Part shown: positions 53,505-64,000 of the stretch, in pieces
Position numbering within the stretch: the stretch's first letter is position 1
Layout: every line of letters starts with the position of its first letter
Assembly: GCF_000090795.2 (NCBI RefSeq)
Contig: NW_003546384.1
Coordinates: forward strand, 100,220 to 164,219
Source of the DNA: Amphimedon queenslandica
Lineage: Eukaryota > Porifera > Demospongiae > Haplosclerida > Niphatidae
Direction: 5' to 3'
DNA: 64,000 nt
The notes under the pieces: generated by a model
Told to the model about the DNA's origin: nothing
The model's input: the letters and a program-made list of their open reading frames with translations, nothing else
Database searches by the model: none
Program-made: the position numbers and the translations under genes

Positions 53505-53615
53505 CAGAGAGACAGAGAGAGAGATCTCTCTCTCTCTCTCTCTGTCTCTCTCTGTCTCTGTCTCTCTGTCTCTCTGTCTCTCGAGAGACAGAGAGAGAGA
53601 CAGAGAGACAGAGAC

Positions 53616-53646
<31 letters not shown>

Positions 53647-56600
53647 CAGAGAGACAGAGACAGAGAGAGACAGAGAGACAGAGACAGAGAGAGATAAAGT
53701 TTAGTAAACATATCTTGTTTCTAAACTAAATAAGTGACAAGTTGTACATTGTTTGTCCTTAAAATGTATAACATCCTACCTGAAACTGTCATATACAAAA
53801 CTGATAGCCCTCCCCCCACCACAGTACATGTTCTAAATCATGTACTAAACAGTAAGAGAACAACCTTACTCCATAATTAGTTGTGTAATCTCACTGTAGT
53901 TTATATTAAGCATTACACAATACTAATGCTGTTATGGTAGTGTTAGCTTCCATATTTGAGGTTATTACAGCACTGATTGTCCTTCATTGTTGTTTGTGTG
54001 ATATTTTAATTATGTGTTTGTAACTTTACACATTCAGTGATTCTCCTGCACTCCCCCCCCATCTCTCTCTCTCTCCCCTCTCTCTCTCTCTCTCCCTCTC
54101 TCCCTCTCTCTCTCTACCTCTCTCTCTCCCCCCCTCTCTCTCTCCCCCTCTCTCTCTCTATGTTTTCCTACTTCCTTCCTCTTTCACAAATTATGTACCT
54201 TATACACTCATTTACCATTTACATGTAAAATATACATTATATTCTTTTCTATTGTTTCTGTCTCTTAATTCCTTTTCTCTTCTCCCCTTCCAGCTCCTCT
54301 ATGCTCTGTACACTCACTGTGAATCCAACCCTTCATTCCACAGAAGAATCTACTGGCTGATATCGGTATGGACCTAATCCCTCCTAGTCCTATTCTATAT
54401 ACTATACATGTAGCTACTAATAGTAATTAATAATGATAATAGTAATCATAGTAGTCTCATTGTTTTAAGATGGTGTAGTATTTCAGTTTGTGTAATACAA
54501 TCAGCAGCTTCAGGTCCTAAATACAATAGTATATATATCAGTCTTTATTCAGTGGAGCTGCTTGAGTAAACTATTATAGTTTTTAACTGATTGTTTAGTA
54601 AACAGGCGACCCTCCAGTAGTACTAGATAAGATGCACTTGATTAACTGAGGCTGTAGAAATCAGTCCCTAAAGTATAAATATTTTATACTCAGTTATAGT
54701 GGAAGTACATAATCATCGATTGTGATTAGGGAATTGATTTTATCATTAATTTTTTTACTCTTTCTCATACGTACATGTATAATACTCTCTCTCTCCTTTT
54801 TCTGTCTCTCTCTCCTCTTTTCATCTTTCTCTCTATCCTTCTATTTATTCTAAATCTGGCTCACAGACCCTGTTTGTTTGTTGATTATGATTACTAAGTA
54901 TATACATACCTCAGATAAACTATTTGGCAATAAAAGGATAACCCTGATAGTACAGTGAACTACTAATTACTATGTACCCACCATTCATGTGTACATATTA
55001 TTCCATTTTGTTTGCATGTCTACATGTACATGTACATTGTATTTTGTGTTTTGTGTTTTGTGTTTTGTGTGCTACTTCATTTACAATTTCCTGTCCTTTT
55101 GCTTTGCAGTTGATGCAGTTTGTAGTAATATAATTATAATAGTAGAAACAAGTAGTGTTTATATTGGATTTTAATTGGTCTTAATTAATGGAACACGAAT
55201 GTATTATCATTATTATTATTATTATGATAATGATCTACTTATATTTTCTCTTTTCTTTATAATGTAGAATCCGTCCATTACTTTAGTTCATTATCTTGAT
55301 GTTAGTGCCAGTGGATCTTGTAGGAAAGTTACTCCGGCCAGTTTAAAAAGACAATTGACCGACCAGGTAAGTCCTCTGTACTGACCACGCCCATAACCAC
55401 ACCCCTTACAGGTTAATCCTGATGTCATTGGAGGCCCACCGGTTGATAGTACAGGGTTACTAGCTCTCAGCGATGAGACTCTCTGTCGGTATTTATTATC
55501 AAGTAAAGGCTCGTCAACCAGTCAGGTCTCACTAAAGAACCTTTTACAAAGCATTCATCAATCCGCCCACACACTCTACCAGAAGGAGGGGCTTGTTACC
55601 ACGGCAACCTTGATCACTTACGTACAAAAGACGCTGTTTCCTAACCGATGGAATGAGCAAGAGCCTTTGGATGGTAATATGGAGAGTTCTGAAGAAATGA
55701 CGCTAAGAGATAACGTGGCTCTGTTTGATCAAGCAATGAAACTGATTCAGTTACAAAGAGGCTCACCACAGCAGGTGCTACTGCCTAAAGGTACGACTGA
55801 GAAAATGGCGTCAGCCGATGTCTTGAGAGCAGCTGCTATACTCCTAGCTCAATCTGACAGTAATAAGAGTACAGCTGATGGGACAGAGTCTTCTGGAACA
55901 TCTAACATATCATTATCATCAGTATTATCAATAGTTCGGCCGTTATTAGTACAAGCCACACCCACTACCTCTCTATCCACTAGAAATCATTCCATTCATC
56001 ATCACACTCCCAATAGAATACCTGCCGTCACTCAGACCCCGCCCACTCCCGTCACAATAGCCACGCCCACTAATTCTCAAGTCTCTCCCGATGATTCTGA
56101 GTACCTCTCCTTCATTCATCCTCCGTCACTCGAATCGCTCAAGGCAGTTCTCCCCCAACCTCTCGATATTGACTCCGCCCTCTCCTCCTCCTCCTCTGAT
56201 ACATGTACATGTATGGCGGAGGTCACTCAGTTTGCCGAGTCTTTGCTGACGATGCGTCCACTGGAAGATGCTCAACGTCTGAAACAACAAGAAACCAATG
56301 CCGGTCAAAAAACCGGTTTGAATACCAGTCAAACCAGTTTGGATACCAGTAATACCAGTTTTGCTAGTTCAGGCAATATCGATATGAGTTCTTCTGATCT
56401 CTTTTCTGATAATTTCCTCGACCATTTTCTGGACGAGTTAACCAATGGTACAGTCCCGCCCACTCACGATAACGACATATTGGGACAGTCAGTCCTTCAT
56501 AATGAGTCTTTAGCCACGCCTACTTTTAATGAGTCTTTAGCCACACCCACACATAATGGCTCGACTAATGAGATGTTGCATAATGGATTGGCTCCGCCCA

Positions 56601-57900
56601 CTTATGATAGTATAATTTATAACGGGCTTGCCCCACCCACTCAAAATGATATGTTACCGCCCACACACAATCAGTTACCTGTAAACACTGCAATGGATGC
56701 TTCTACTGGCCACGCCCCTCAAATTGACTCCGCCCATGACGACTATACCCTATCAAGTCTTGATCTTGATCCAGATAGTTTAAAGATATTAATGGACTTG
56801 TACAACGAGGGTAGGGGAGAGGAACTGCCCCTTCCTCTCTCACCCACGTCACAATATATGGCTTCACTTAATGGCCAAGAGACGCCTAGCAACGTCAGCA
56901 CTTTCAGTTCCCATGGAGACGAAACGAGTTACTATGGCAACGAGTTGGCAGTCTCCACGACTCCAACCATGTATGGTGAAATGGCCGTTTCCATGCCAAC
57001 TAACCCCACCCCCATGGCAGCGGCTAATTCCATTCCCATGACAACCAGCTCTGTTCCCATGCCAACCAGTCTCTCCTTGTTTGGTAATTATAGTTTCTTA
57101 GAACGGAATCTTCAATTCGCTAACTCGTTATTGCAGCAGCCGCCACATTTAGCCAGTAGTGTAACTCAGAGCCCTCACGTGTCACCACTGCATGTTCCTC
57201 CTTTATATCGGAGCTCCTCCCCTGTTCAGTCTCCGCCCAGTCCTTCACAAGCATCCATAAGCTCTTTATCAACTGCTGGCGGAGACTCGGAATCATCTCT
57301 GGTTGCTGAGTTGTGTGAGCTTATGAGTGAATCCCCTAATGTTCAACAGGAGGACTTCTCTCACCTCTCTCTCTCCGGCCCAGAGCAGCAGGAGCTGCTG
57401 GAGGCTTCACGAGTGATACAGAAGACACTGAGGAGATGTAAAGAGAGACCTAACTCAATGGTGACGTATAAAGAGAAGAACGCTGCACTCCTCATTGAGA
57501 GATCTTACAAGAGATACAGAGAGGTAGGCAGTACAAGTACTTTATGCCTGTGTGTATATTAGTGACGATTGACTGTTCACATTGTACATTTTTAGTTGAA
57601 GAGAAGGAAAGATGAAGCAGCAAGATGCATTCAAGCTCAATACAGATTGTACAAACGGAGAACAGAGGAGCTCCAGAGAGCAGCTTTATTCATTCAACAG
57701 ATGTATAGGTAATAATAGTCCATGCTACTCTAATGTCAAATGACGATTTCATTTTAAAAGTTTTATAGAGTGCAAATGCTTTTAAATATTCTGATAATTT
57801 TTAATGTTTTTGTTGTAGATATCAGAGAAGAAGGAGGATATCAATGTCTTCCCTAGCCACTCACAGTCAGAGCAGTTCCAGTTCATTTAATTTCAGATGA
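52442..57900 (+). CDS. CAMTA: CAMTA-type transcription activator (CG-1 domain plus IQ motifs)
   Basis: Ten exons in frame, 955 residues: 52442-52490, 52539-52669, 52726-52793, 52905-52944, 53191-53292, 54294-54365, 55268-55366, 55412-57523, 57596-57708, 57819-57900. Exons 2-7 encode the CG-1 DNA-binding domain: FPRELHRWNLPEEILSYLIS, KPPSGTMLLFDKRK, YKVDGYDWKTRKHQ, REDRTKLKVCGHT, YALYTHCESNPSFHRRIYWL, NPSITLVHYLDVS. Exon 8 is one 704-codon block, mostly Ser/Thr/Pro/Asn-rich and probably disordered activation region, with repeated NGLAPPT-type and ESLATPT-type units. Three IQ-like segments close the protein (LLIERSYKRYRE, CIQAQYRLYKRR, FIQQMYRYQRRRR), the calmodulin-binding part. The TIG domain and ankyrin repeats normally found between CG-1 and IQ were not seen. 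Role: calcium/calmodulin-responsive transcription, by family. Confidence 0.9.
53310..53700. repeat. Strand-switching GAGACA/TGTCTC simple-repeat array
   Basis: Blocks of (GAGACA/GAGA)n alternate with their reverse complement (TCTCTG/TCTC)n. Strand switches occur near 53393 (AGATCT), 53449 (CTCGAG), 53524 (AGATCT) and 53582 (CTCGAG), so the layout is a tandem duplicate of an inverted repeat with a period near 133 bp. Lies in CAMTA intron 5. Confidence 0.9.
54050..54165. repeat. CT/CCCCT-rich polypyrimidine tract
   Basis: Low-complexity CTCTCT/CCCC sequence in a CAMTA intron. Similar CT tracts lie at 50824-50880 and 51142-51178 just before CTDNEP1 exons. Confidence 0.85.
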
Positions 57901-58083
57901 ATACAACTAATACTACTTTAATGTTATCATTACAATCAATCATGTACTTCACAACTTCATTGTATTTTAATCACATATAAAAGTCATTTTAACTTTTCAT
58001 AGAGAGAGAGAGAGAGCTGGAGAAGTGATGATAATAGTAATTATTATTATTATTATTTTAATTTTATTATCATTTATGAGTTT

Positions 58084-61000
58084 TTAAGAGTTTTCTTCAT
58101 CATCACTGTCGCCACCTCCTCCTTCCTGAAATACTGGTACTGGCTGAGTTCTGAGAAAAGAGAATTATACATTAACAATACAATACAGTACAATACAATA
58201 GGGAAACATTCATGTGAAAGAACTGCCAGTTTCTTGACAGAAACTAATTTTTAGAGGTACTTGACTACTTGTATTCTTACACTATGAGTAGATGTACATT
58301 CATTGCAGTATTATGTCAAATTCCATCATGCATATCTTATATACATACACTGTTTCTCTTACTTTTTATAAGCTGGGTTCACATACATTGGATTTTCCTC
58401 TGATATCTACAAACACATCATCATTAACTTTAGAAGCATTCGCTTAATTCAAGTTCACTCACTTTAGCATATTTCAGGAGTGCCTCTCTTGGATCCTCAT
58501 CTTTGTCAACTGCCTTCTCTAGTGCTACCATCTTCCTCATGTAAGCTCCTATTGAACTACCACCACCTGAAGCAACTCTACCATCAACACCTTTAAAAAA
58601 ATTAAATAAACAATAAATAAATATTCAGTAGAGGCAGTACGGGATTGTCTTGTTTACCTTTCCCAGTGACTGGTAGAGCTGGTTTGTGAGAGAGGATAGG
58701 ATCCTTTCTTTCTTTTTGTCTCTGTCTTTTGAGTGTCTTCATCTCTTCATCCCGAAACATTGGCAGAGCATGAGCTAAAGAAATGAGAGAGAGAGTATGG
58801 AAAATGAGTAGTGCTTTAGAGTCAATTTCAAAACCATGGGCTATAGTACAGGGATTTTCCCGGATGGTACATAAAAAGGTGCTAACGTGTTAGGACTCTC
58901 ATTCCGACTGACGTCACTATGTCAGCTCTTCCTCTTTTCCTCTTGTTGAGGCTCATCTTGGGTCCTCTGTGACTGTATTTATCACTGAAGAAAACCTTCA
59001 CATCACCAGAACTGCAACCAATGAATATCTGATTCAATTTAGGATGCCATAAGGTCCTGATGACACTCTGTAGGTTGAGATAAAGTGAGAAGAGAGATGG
59101 AAAGAGAGAAATTAATAGGATCAATAGTTAGAGGAGAAGAATAGAGAGAAAAAGGAGGATTGAAGTACTAACTGAGTCTGGTGTCGTTAGTTTATGAAGT
59201 TGATTTAATGATCTGTCAAAGAAGAGGAGCTCACCAGTACTATCCTTTAAAAATAAGAGTATTAATATTATACCCCAATGAACAGTTATTGTACAGGAGT
59301 TTGATACATTAAGAGAATCTTTCACTACTTGTGTATTTGCTGACCTTTTGTTTTTGAGCAGAAGTACCAGTTATAATGATAGTCTCATCAGGATTGAAGG
59401 AGCAGTCTGTTCTGTAAATAAAGCAATAAAATATACTCTAGTATATTCACAATAATTACAGCAATATGGTAGTATCATTATTATGTAAATTTCTGGCTTA
59501 CACTGAATAGTGATTGAAGAGGTCACTGACGGTACTAACTGGATCTCTGAACTTACGAATATCCCAAACCTTTAGCGTAGAATCACCTGATGAGAAACAA
59601 GAACAAAAAGAGAACAAGTGATAGAAGGAATGAGAATTTAAGAGAAGTACACTGTACAGTACAATTAATCATGAAAATAATAAAGAAGTGAAAAATCCTT
59701 ATACACAGTAGAGGGAGAGAGAGCAGGTTACCTCCTCTTGATACTAGCGTGTGATTATCGTGAGCAAAACAAAGACACGAGGTCTCAGTATCAGGAACAT
59801 GTGCATTGTAATTAGCTAGTGATGGCCTTACCTAAATATTAATAATAAAAGGAATTAAAATATACATGTACATGTACATAAATATACATGATTACTTACA
59901 TAGGGACCATCTCCCTTCCACATTGCAATGCTTCCATCAATTCCAGCACCAGCAATGTATTTACCATCTCTACTGTACGTACACGTCGTGATGGGCGTCT
60001 TCTTACCTAAAGTGCAAATTTTAGAAATACATAAAATAACTTCCACGCATACCCTGTTTGCTTCTTGACTTGATGACGTGTTTTTGCTTTTTGGCTGCTT
60101 CTTCAACCTCCCATATTCTAACAGTGCTGAGAGAAAGAGAGAAGAAAGATCATTAAAAGTATATAAAGAAAGAAAGGAGAGTAGTATTAAGGTAGACATG
60201 AGTAAAAGAAATTTTTAACTAATGATAATATTTTGTTCTCACCAGTCATTTGAACAAGTGATGAATTGGTCTCTGTGAAAAGGATGCCAGCAAGCATTGT
60301 TAATCATTGATATATGACCCTGCCATAAAGATTATCATCATACAAGTACATATACCCAAGGCTATAGCCCATGGTTTTTCCAAAAAATGGCTCCAAAATC
60401 ACCCCAAATTTTTATTACATTTTCTGATACATATTGATGTACTTAAGCTGTGTAGCAAGTTTGAGCTGATTCTGACTTCAATTTTTCGAGTTACAACCAT
60501 ATTAAGAAAACGCCAAAATCCTGAAAAATACCCAAGGCTATAGCCCATGGTTTTTTCCAAAAATGGCTCATTTTAAAAATGTTCATAACTAGCAGAACTT
60601 TGTACCATTAAAAGTTAATGTAAGATACAATAATAATTATTAATTATAATTTATTTCTAACATTAGTGTTGGTCATATCTGCTATGTACTGCCATCCTTT
60701 TGGACACTCTGCCACTGTCTGTCCATCTCTGTCCATTACTATAGCCTATCAAAATTGAGAACGACTGCCCATTAAAATTTTATCCCATACCTGTGCATTA
60801 CCCGAGGCGACTAATATAAGCTCTCCAGTGTGATTGTATTGTGCTGTGCAAATGGGGTGACTGTGATACCATATATGTTCTAATTAACAGTACAAGTTTG
60901 TGAAATACCTTCCACAAGGCGTCAGAGTACGGAAACAATTTAGAGTTGCGTCCATACCACCAAAGTCCCAGAGTTTGACATCGTATCCGTAGCAACCGGT

Positions 61001-61779
61001 GATCAGCCGAGCTCCAGCTGGATCAAGGCCTAGTGCTGATACCTGCATACATGTACATGTAAATTGTACATGTACATGTATTACAATTGGCTCACTGGTT
61101 TAGCTCCATGATCCATTACGACTTCATTTGTTAGTGGAAACCTCTTCTCAAACTCATCCTTTAAAAAAGGGAACACAAAGAAATAAAATATAAATAAAAT
61201 AAAATAAAAATAAAGAACACATCAGTGTTTTGCAAATTCTCTAAACAATAATTCAGTATTTTTTACAAAATATAAAAATTTGCACAATTGTTACACAATA
61301 TAAACTAACATCTACTTCCCCCATCTCCTCCTCCTCCTCCTCCTCTTTCCCCTCCTCCTCCTCTTCATTAGGTGCCGAGAGGTTAACTGGAATAGGAGGA
61401 CCAATCATATCATCACCTTCTTCTTCCTAATATGGTAATTATTACACCCACTCATTAACGAGGAATATAATAATACTCAACTCACGTTTTCTTCTAAAGT
61501 CTGAGGCTTATCTATAAAAAATTAATAAAATTACTTTATTACTATTATTATTATTGCATTTAACTTGCAAAAATCATTTTAAATTTAAATAAATTCTGAC
61601 CTTTGACCTGTGACGCTTGAGCTGTAGAGAGTGTTTCCTTGAACATTGCATCAATGTCGAACTTTCTGGCAGTCTTGGAACGACCTGCAGTCACGTGACA
61701 TCACGTGATCTTATCATTAAGACTCACCAAATCCCGAGAATCCCATGACAGCTGAAATGTCCTCATCTTCTTTGCTCAT
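58084..61779 (-). CDS. WDR70: WD-repeat protein WDR70
   Basis: Many short exons. Start MSKEDEDISAVMGFSGFG, then RSKTARKFDIDAMFKET and acidic stretches (EEEEEGKEEEEEEE near 61330), then the propeller entry DEFEKRFPLTNEVVMDHGAK, VSALGLDPAGARLITGCYGY and DVKLWDFGGMDATLNCFRTL, very close to vertebrate WDR70 (VSALGLDPSGARLVTGGYDY, DVKFWDFAGMDASFKAFRSL). Later exons carry TTCTYSRDGKYIAGAGIDGS, the final blade TLWHPKLNQIFIGCSSGD and the family tail NPREALLKYA-like, YVNPAYKKTQPVPVFQ, ending DSDDEENS at 58084. WDR70 is a nuclear WD40 protein linked to H2B ubiquitination and DNA-end processing. It is head-to-head with NECAP and tail-to-tail with CAMTA (184 bp between stops). All blades were not individually checked. 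Confidence 0.9.
58815..58865 (+). repeat. Short fragment of dispersed intronic repeat
   Basis: AAACCATGGGCTATAGTACAGGGATTTT-type segment, matching one block of the array monomer, in a WDR70 intron. Confidence 0.6.
60350..60600 (-). repeat. Dispersed intronic repeat, about 1.4 units, inverted
   Basis: GGCTATAGCCCATGGTTTTT twice (near 60360 and 60537, 177 bp apart) around AAATTTTTATTACATTTTCT and AGCAAGTTTGAGCTGATTCT. The orientation is opposite to the 37.6-kb array and it lies in a WDR70 intron. Confidence 0.85.
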
Positions 61780-61927
61780 ATTAATGTATGGTGCTAGTAC
61801 TGCAGTTAAAAATGGTGGAGCTCAATTTAAACTAAAAATAATAAGAAAAAAGGAAGAAAAATGAAAATTGCATGGGCGTGACCCACTAATTAATAATTAC
61901 TGGGCGTGTCTTTGTTACCAAACAAAG
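61780..61927. promoter_or_regulatory. Divergent promoter, WDR70 (-) and NECAP (+)
   Basis: 148 bp between start codons. Contains GGGCGTGACCCACTAATTAA and GGGCGTGTCTTTG; no TATA-like element. AAAGATGGCGG spans the NECAP start and resembles a YY1-type site, common in housekeeping promoters. Confidence 0.5.
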
Positions 61928-63585
61928 ATGGCGGAAGAGTACGAGTCGATACAGCTAGTGAAGCAAGAAGCTTTCATTTATCAGATACCGCCCAGGGTCT
62001 CCACTACCCGCGCTGTTAGGTAAGGGAACGATAGGGTATTATCTGTTGTATTGGAGTCCTTTCAGAGCTGCTGATTGGAATCTTGCTGCCCCTGACTTTA
62101 AAGGAAGACTAAAGATAGTCTCTAAAAAGAATGAGTGCTTCATTAAACTGGAGGACCGATCTGGTAACTTTCCTTCTTTATGCTGCCATTCAATATTGTG
62201 CACATGTACACATAACTAGTAGAATACTTAAATAAAGAAATGACAATAATAGAGAATGAGAATGGATGGGCTGATACAACCTCGGATACAATGAAACCTT
62301 TGTAGGATTGTATCTCCACATTGTATATTCATGCATATTAAGCACACACATGCAGTATATGTGCGTATATTAATGTACTATTATTCATTTGTGTATCATT
62401 TCTCTTCAGGTGAGTTGTTTGCAGTCTGTCCAGTGGATTCTTTCCCTGGTTTAGCTGTCGAGCCAGTCTCTGACTCCAGTAGATACTTTGTACTCAGACT
62501 AAAGGATCCATCAGGTATGTACTCCCTCTATCTCTTCTGTCTATCCACTCTTCTTCTCTTTGTTACTTCTCTCATTATTGTCTGTTTGTGATAGTTGATA
62601 ACTTTTCTTTATTCTCTTTGTTTAGGTCGTCATGCTTTTGTCGGTTTGGGTTTTCAAGATCGTGGAGACGCTTTTGATTTCAACGTCTCATTAATGGAGC
62701 ACTTTAAGTGAGTCCTCCCTCCTCCTCTTTCACTCTCTCCATTTCTCTTCTTTTTATTATTTCTAGAGGTATTAAAAGAGATGAGAAGATTGCTAAGGAA
62801 GAGACTGAGCCTAAACTGACGGTTGACTACAGCTTGAAGCAAGGAGAGAAGATATCAGTCAACATTGGAGTAAGACATCGTTTTATACAAATATTGGGAG
62901 ACTTGTCTTCATATTTGTGGCGGAAAACATTATCTTAATAATTGTTGGCTTGTCTTAATATTTCATTTTCTTCCAATTCACCAACTGCCAAACAACCAAT
63001 CAACACTATAGTCTATGGACTTTTCAATCAAATCTTACCACTGCATTACCTGTACTTTTATCTTTCAACTCACTATCTGTTTCTATAGTTTCCTATAATA
63101 TTTTACTATTTTGTAGGCTAAATTGAAGCTTGGTGCTGATGACCCAGGAGCTAAAGACAAGCCTCTGATTGGTAATAGTGATACTACTGACAGTATAAAT
63201 ACCTACCATTACTGATATATATGTACTATGCAACTCAGTAACTCTGCAGAATAGAAAGACTGCTTGTATAATGCTCATCTCTAGGTCTGTCTGCTGCTGG
63301 TGGTCTTTTACCTCCTCCTGTGTCCAGCAGTCGTCCAGTGAAACCTCCAACAGTCCCTGCTCCATCCACCACCTCAGGCAGTGATGATTGGGGAGACTTC
63401 TTTTCAGCTACTGCAACTGGAAACAGTTCTACTAGCAGCAGTGGCAATACAACTAGTGGGACAAACTCAAGGTATGTGCAATGGAATTAAAATTCATTAT
63501 TGAATGTTCTACTATTCTCTTTCCCTTCTCTTTCTTTCCCTCTCTCCCTCTCTTCAGTGGTGGTGGTGGTTGGGTTCAGTTTTAG
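61928..63585 (+). CDS. NECAP: NECAP, adaptin ear-binding coat-associated protein
   Basis: Start [20 protein letters not shown]. The PH-like NECAP domain spans the first exons: [96 protein letters not shown], then a Pro/Ser-rich tail with [10 protein letters not shown] and a C-terminal WVQF right before the stop. WVQF is the motif that binds the AP-2 alpha-adaptin ear in vertebrate NECAPs, and the DDWGDF acidic motif fits adaptor binding. NECAPs tune AP-2 activity in clathrin-mediated endocytosis. Intact, about 260 residues, similar to human NECAP1/2; a single sponge gene would predate the vertebrate pair. Confidence 0.93.
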
Positions 63586-63687
63586 TTTGTCTTTCAAGGA
63601 CTGGAAGATTATGAAAAGTGCCCAATTTTGTATGTGAAACTTTTTAATGCATTACAACAGAAGGAGCTATGTTATAAATATTTTAGT

Positions 63688-63693
63688 ATTATT

Positions 63694-63728
<35 letters not shown>
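63688..63728. repeat. (TTA)n microsatellite in NECAP 3' flank
   Basis: About twelve TTA/ATT units. Confidence 0.9.
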
Positions 63729-63869
63729 TGCAAAAGATAGTTGAGAGGGGCAATGTACTAATGTAATATTATGCAGTAAGTTTATTCAAGAATTGAATTG
63801 TTGACAACTAATGACTACAAAAAGGAGACGCACTAAAAATTATAGAAATTATAATGGTCATGCATGTGA

Positions 63870-64000
63870 TCAAGGCCAACCAAATCGCAGCTCCATCTTT
63901 CGCTCAATATCTTTGGGAGGATCCTCACCCCATCCTGACTTTAAGATTCTACCATAATCAGCAACATCAATGAATCCAGTAGCTACTTGAGCTTTAAAGT
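63870..64000 (-). CDS. Terminal exon of an unidentified gene (5' part outside window)
   Basis: Open on the minus strand from the window edge: FKAQVATGFIDVADYGRILK, SGWGEDPPKDIERKMELRF, GWP, then TGA at 63872-63870. Composition and codon use look coding, and the tail-to-tail position (285 bp from the NECAP stop) fits the dense layout. The family was not recognised. Confidence 0.5.
   Translation of the reverse strand, partial: FKAQVATGFIDVADYGRILKSGWGEDPPKDIERKMELRFGWP

Noticed and set aside
53238-53729. Several open frames of 60-157 codons on both strands made of Ser-Leu or Arg-Glu-Thr-Asp repeats
   Set aside because: They are translations of the GAGACA/TCTCTG simple repeat in a CAMTA intron.

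Overview
The window looks like a demosponge nuclear genome and most resembles Amphimedon. The inference rests on AT-rich DNA, many 50-80 bp introns mixed with larger repeat-bearing ones, a metazoan gene set (plexin, ELYS, REV7, NECAP, CAMTA), a giant SRCR receptor of the kind expanded in sponges, and two 10-N assembly gaps. No database search was possible, so names rest on recognised motifs and remembered homologues, and exon edges come from reading GT-AG sites by eye (about 1-2 bp uncertainty).

Layout, left to right. 61-4608 (-): ectodomain and membrane segment of a plexin whose cytoplasmic part lies outside the window; one intron holds a 640-bp hAT-like MITE. 5357-7622 (-): SAND plus SAM nuclear protein. 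7995-15659 (+): ELYS/AHCTF1 nucleoporin. 15892-16595 (-): small charged protein of unknown function. 16657-20397 (+): REV7/MAD2L2, with a large intron that hosts a five-pass membrane protein gene (-) and a broken-off tandem copy of it. 20682-25331 (-): oxysterol-binding protein of ORP1/ORP2 type. 25602-43528 (+): type I receptor with about 28 SRCR domains. 43735-45225 and 45544-46977 (+): tandem type II membrane proteins with a fibrinogen-like/lectin-like ectodomain, the first with two in-frame stops, the second intact. 47185-49228 (-): SLC33A1 acetyl-CoA transporter. 49464-51996 (+): CTDNEP1/Dullard phosphatase. 52442-57900 (+): CAMTA transcription factor without visible TIG or ankyrin repeats. 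58084-61779 (-): WDR70. 61928-63585 (+): NECAP. 63870-64000 (-): last exon of an unidentified gene.

The genes are tightly packed, with repeated head-to-head pairs 61-372 bp apart that probably share promoters, and tail-to-tail pairs 184-285 bp apart. Most are conserved housekeeping genes with no obvious common pathway. The 25.6-47.0 kb stretch differs: a surface receptor and two surface lectin-like genes, with signs of recent duplication and decay, look like a self/non-self or adhesion gene neighbourhood.

The main non-coding theme is a repeat family of about 177 bp. It forms an 11-copy array with higher-order structure in an SRCR intron and occurs as single or paired units, in both orientations, in introns of seven genes in total (eight host introns or more). 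One subfamily carries a perfect 20-bp palindrome.
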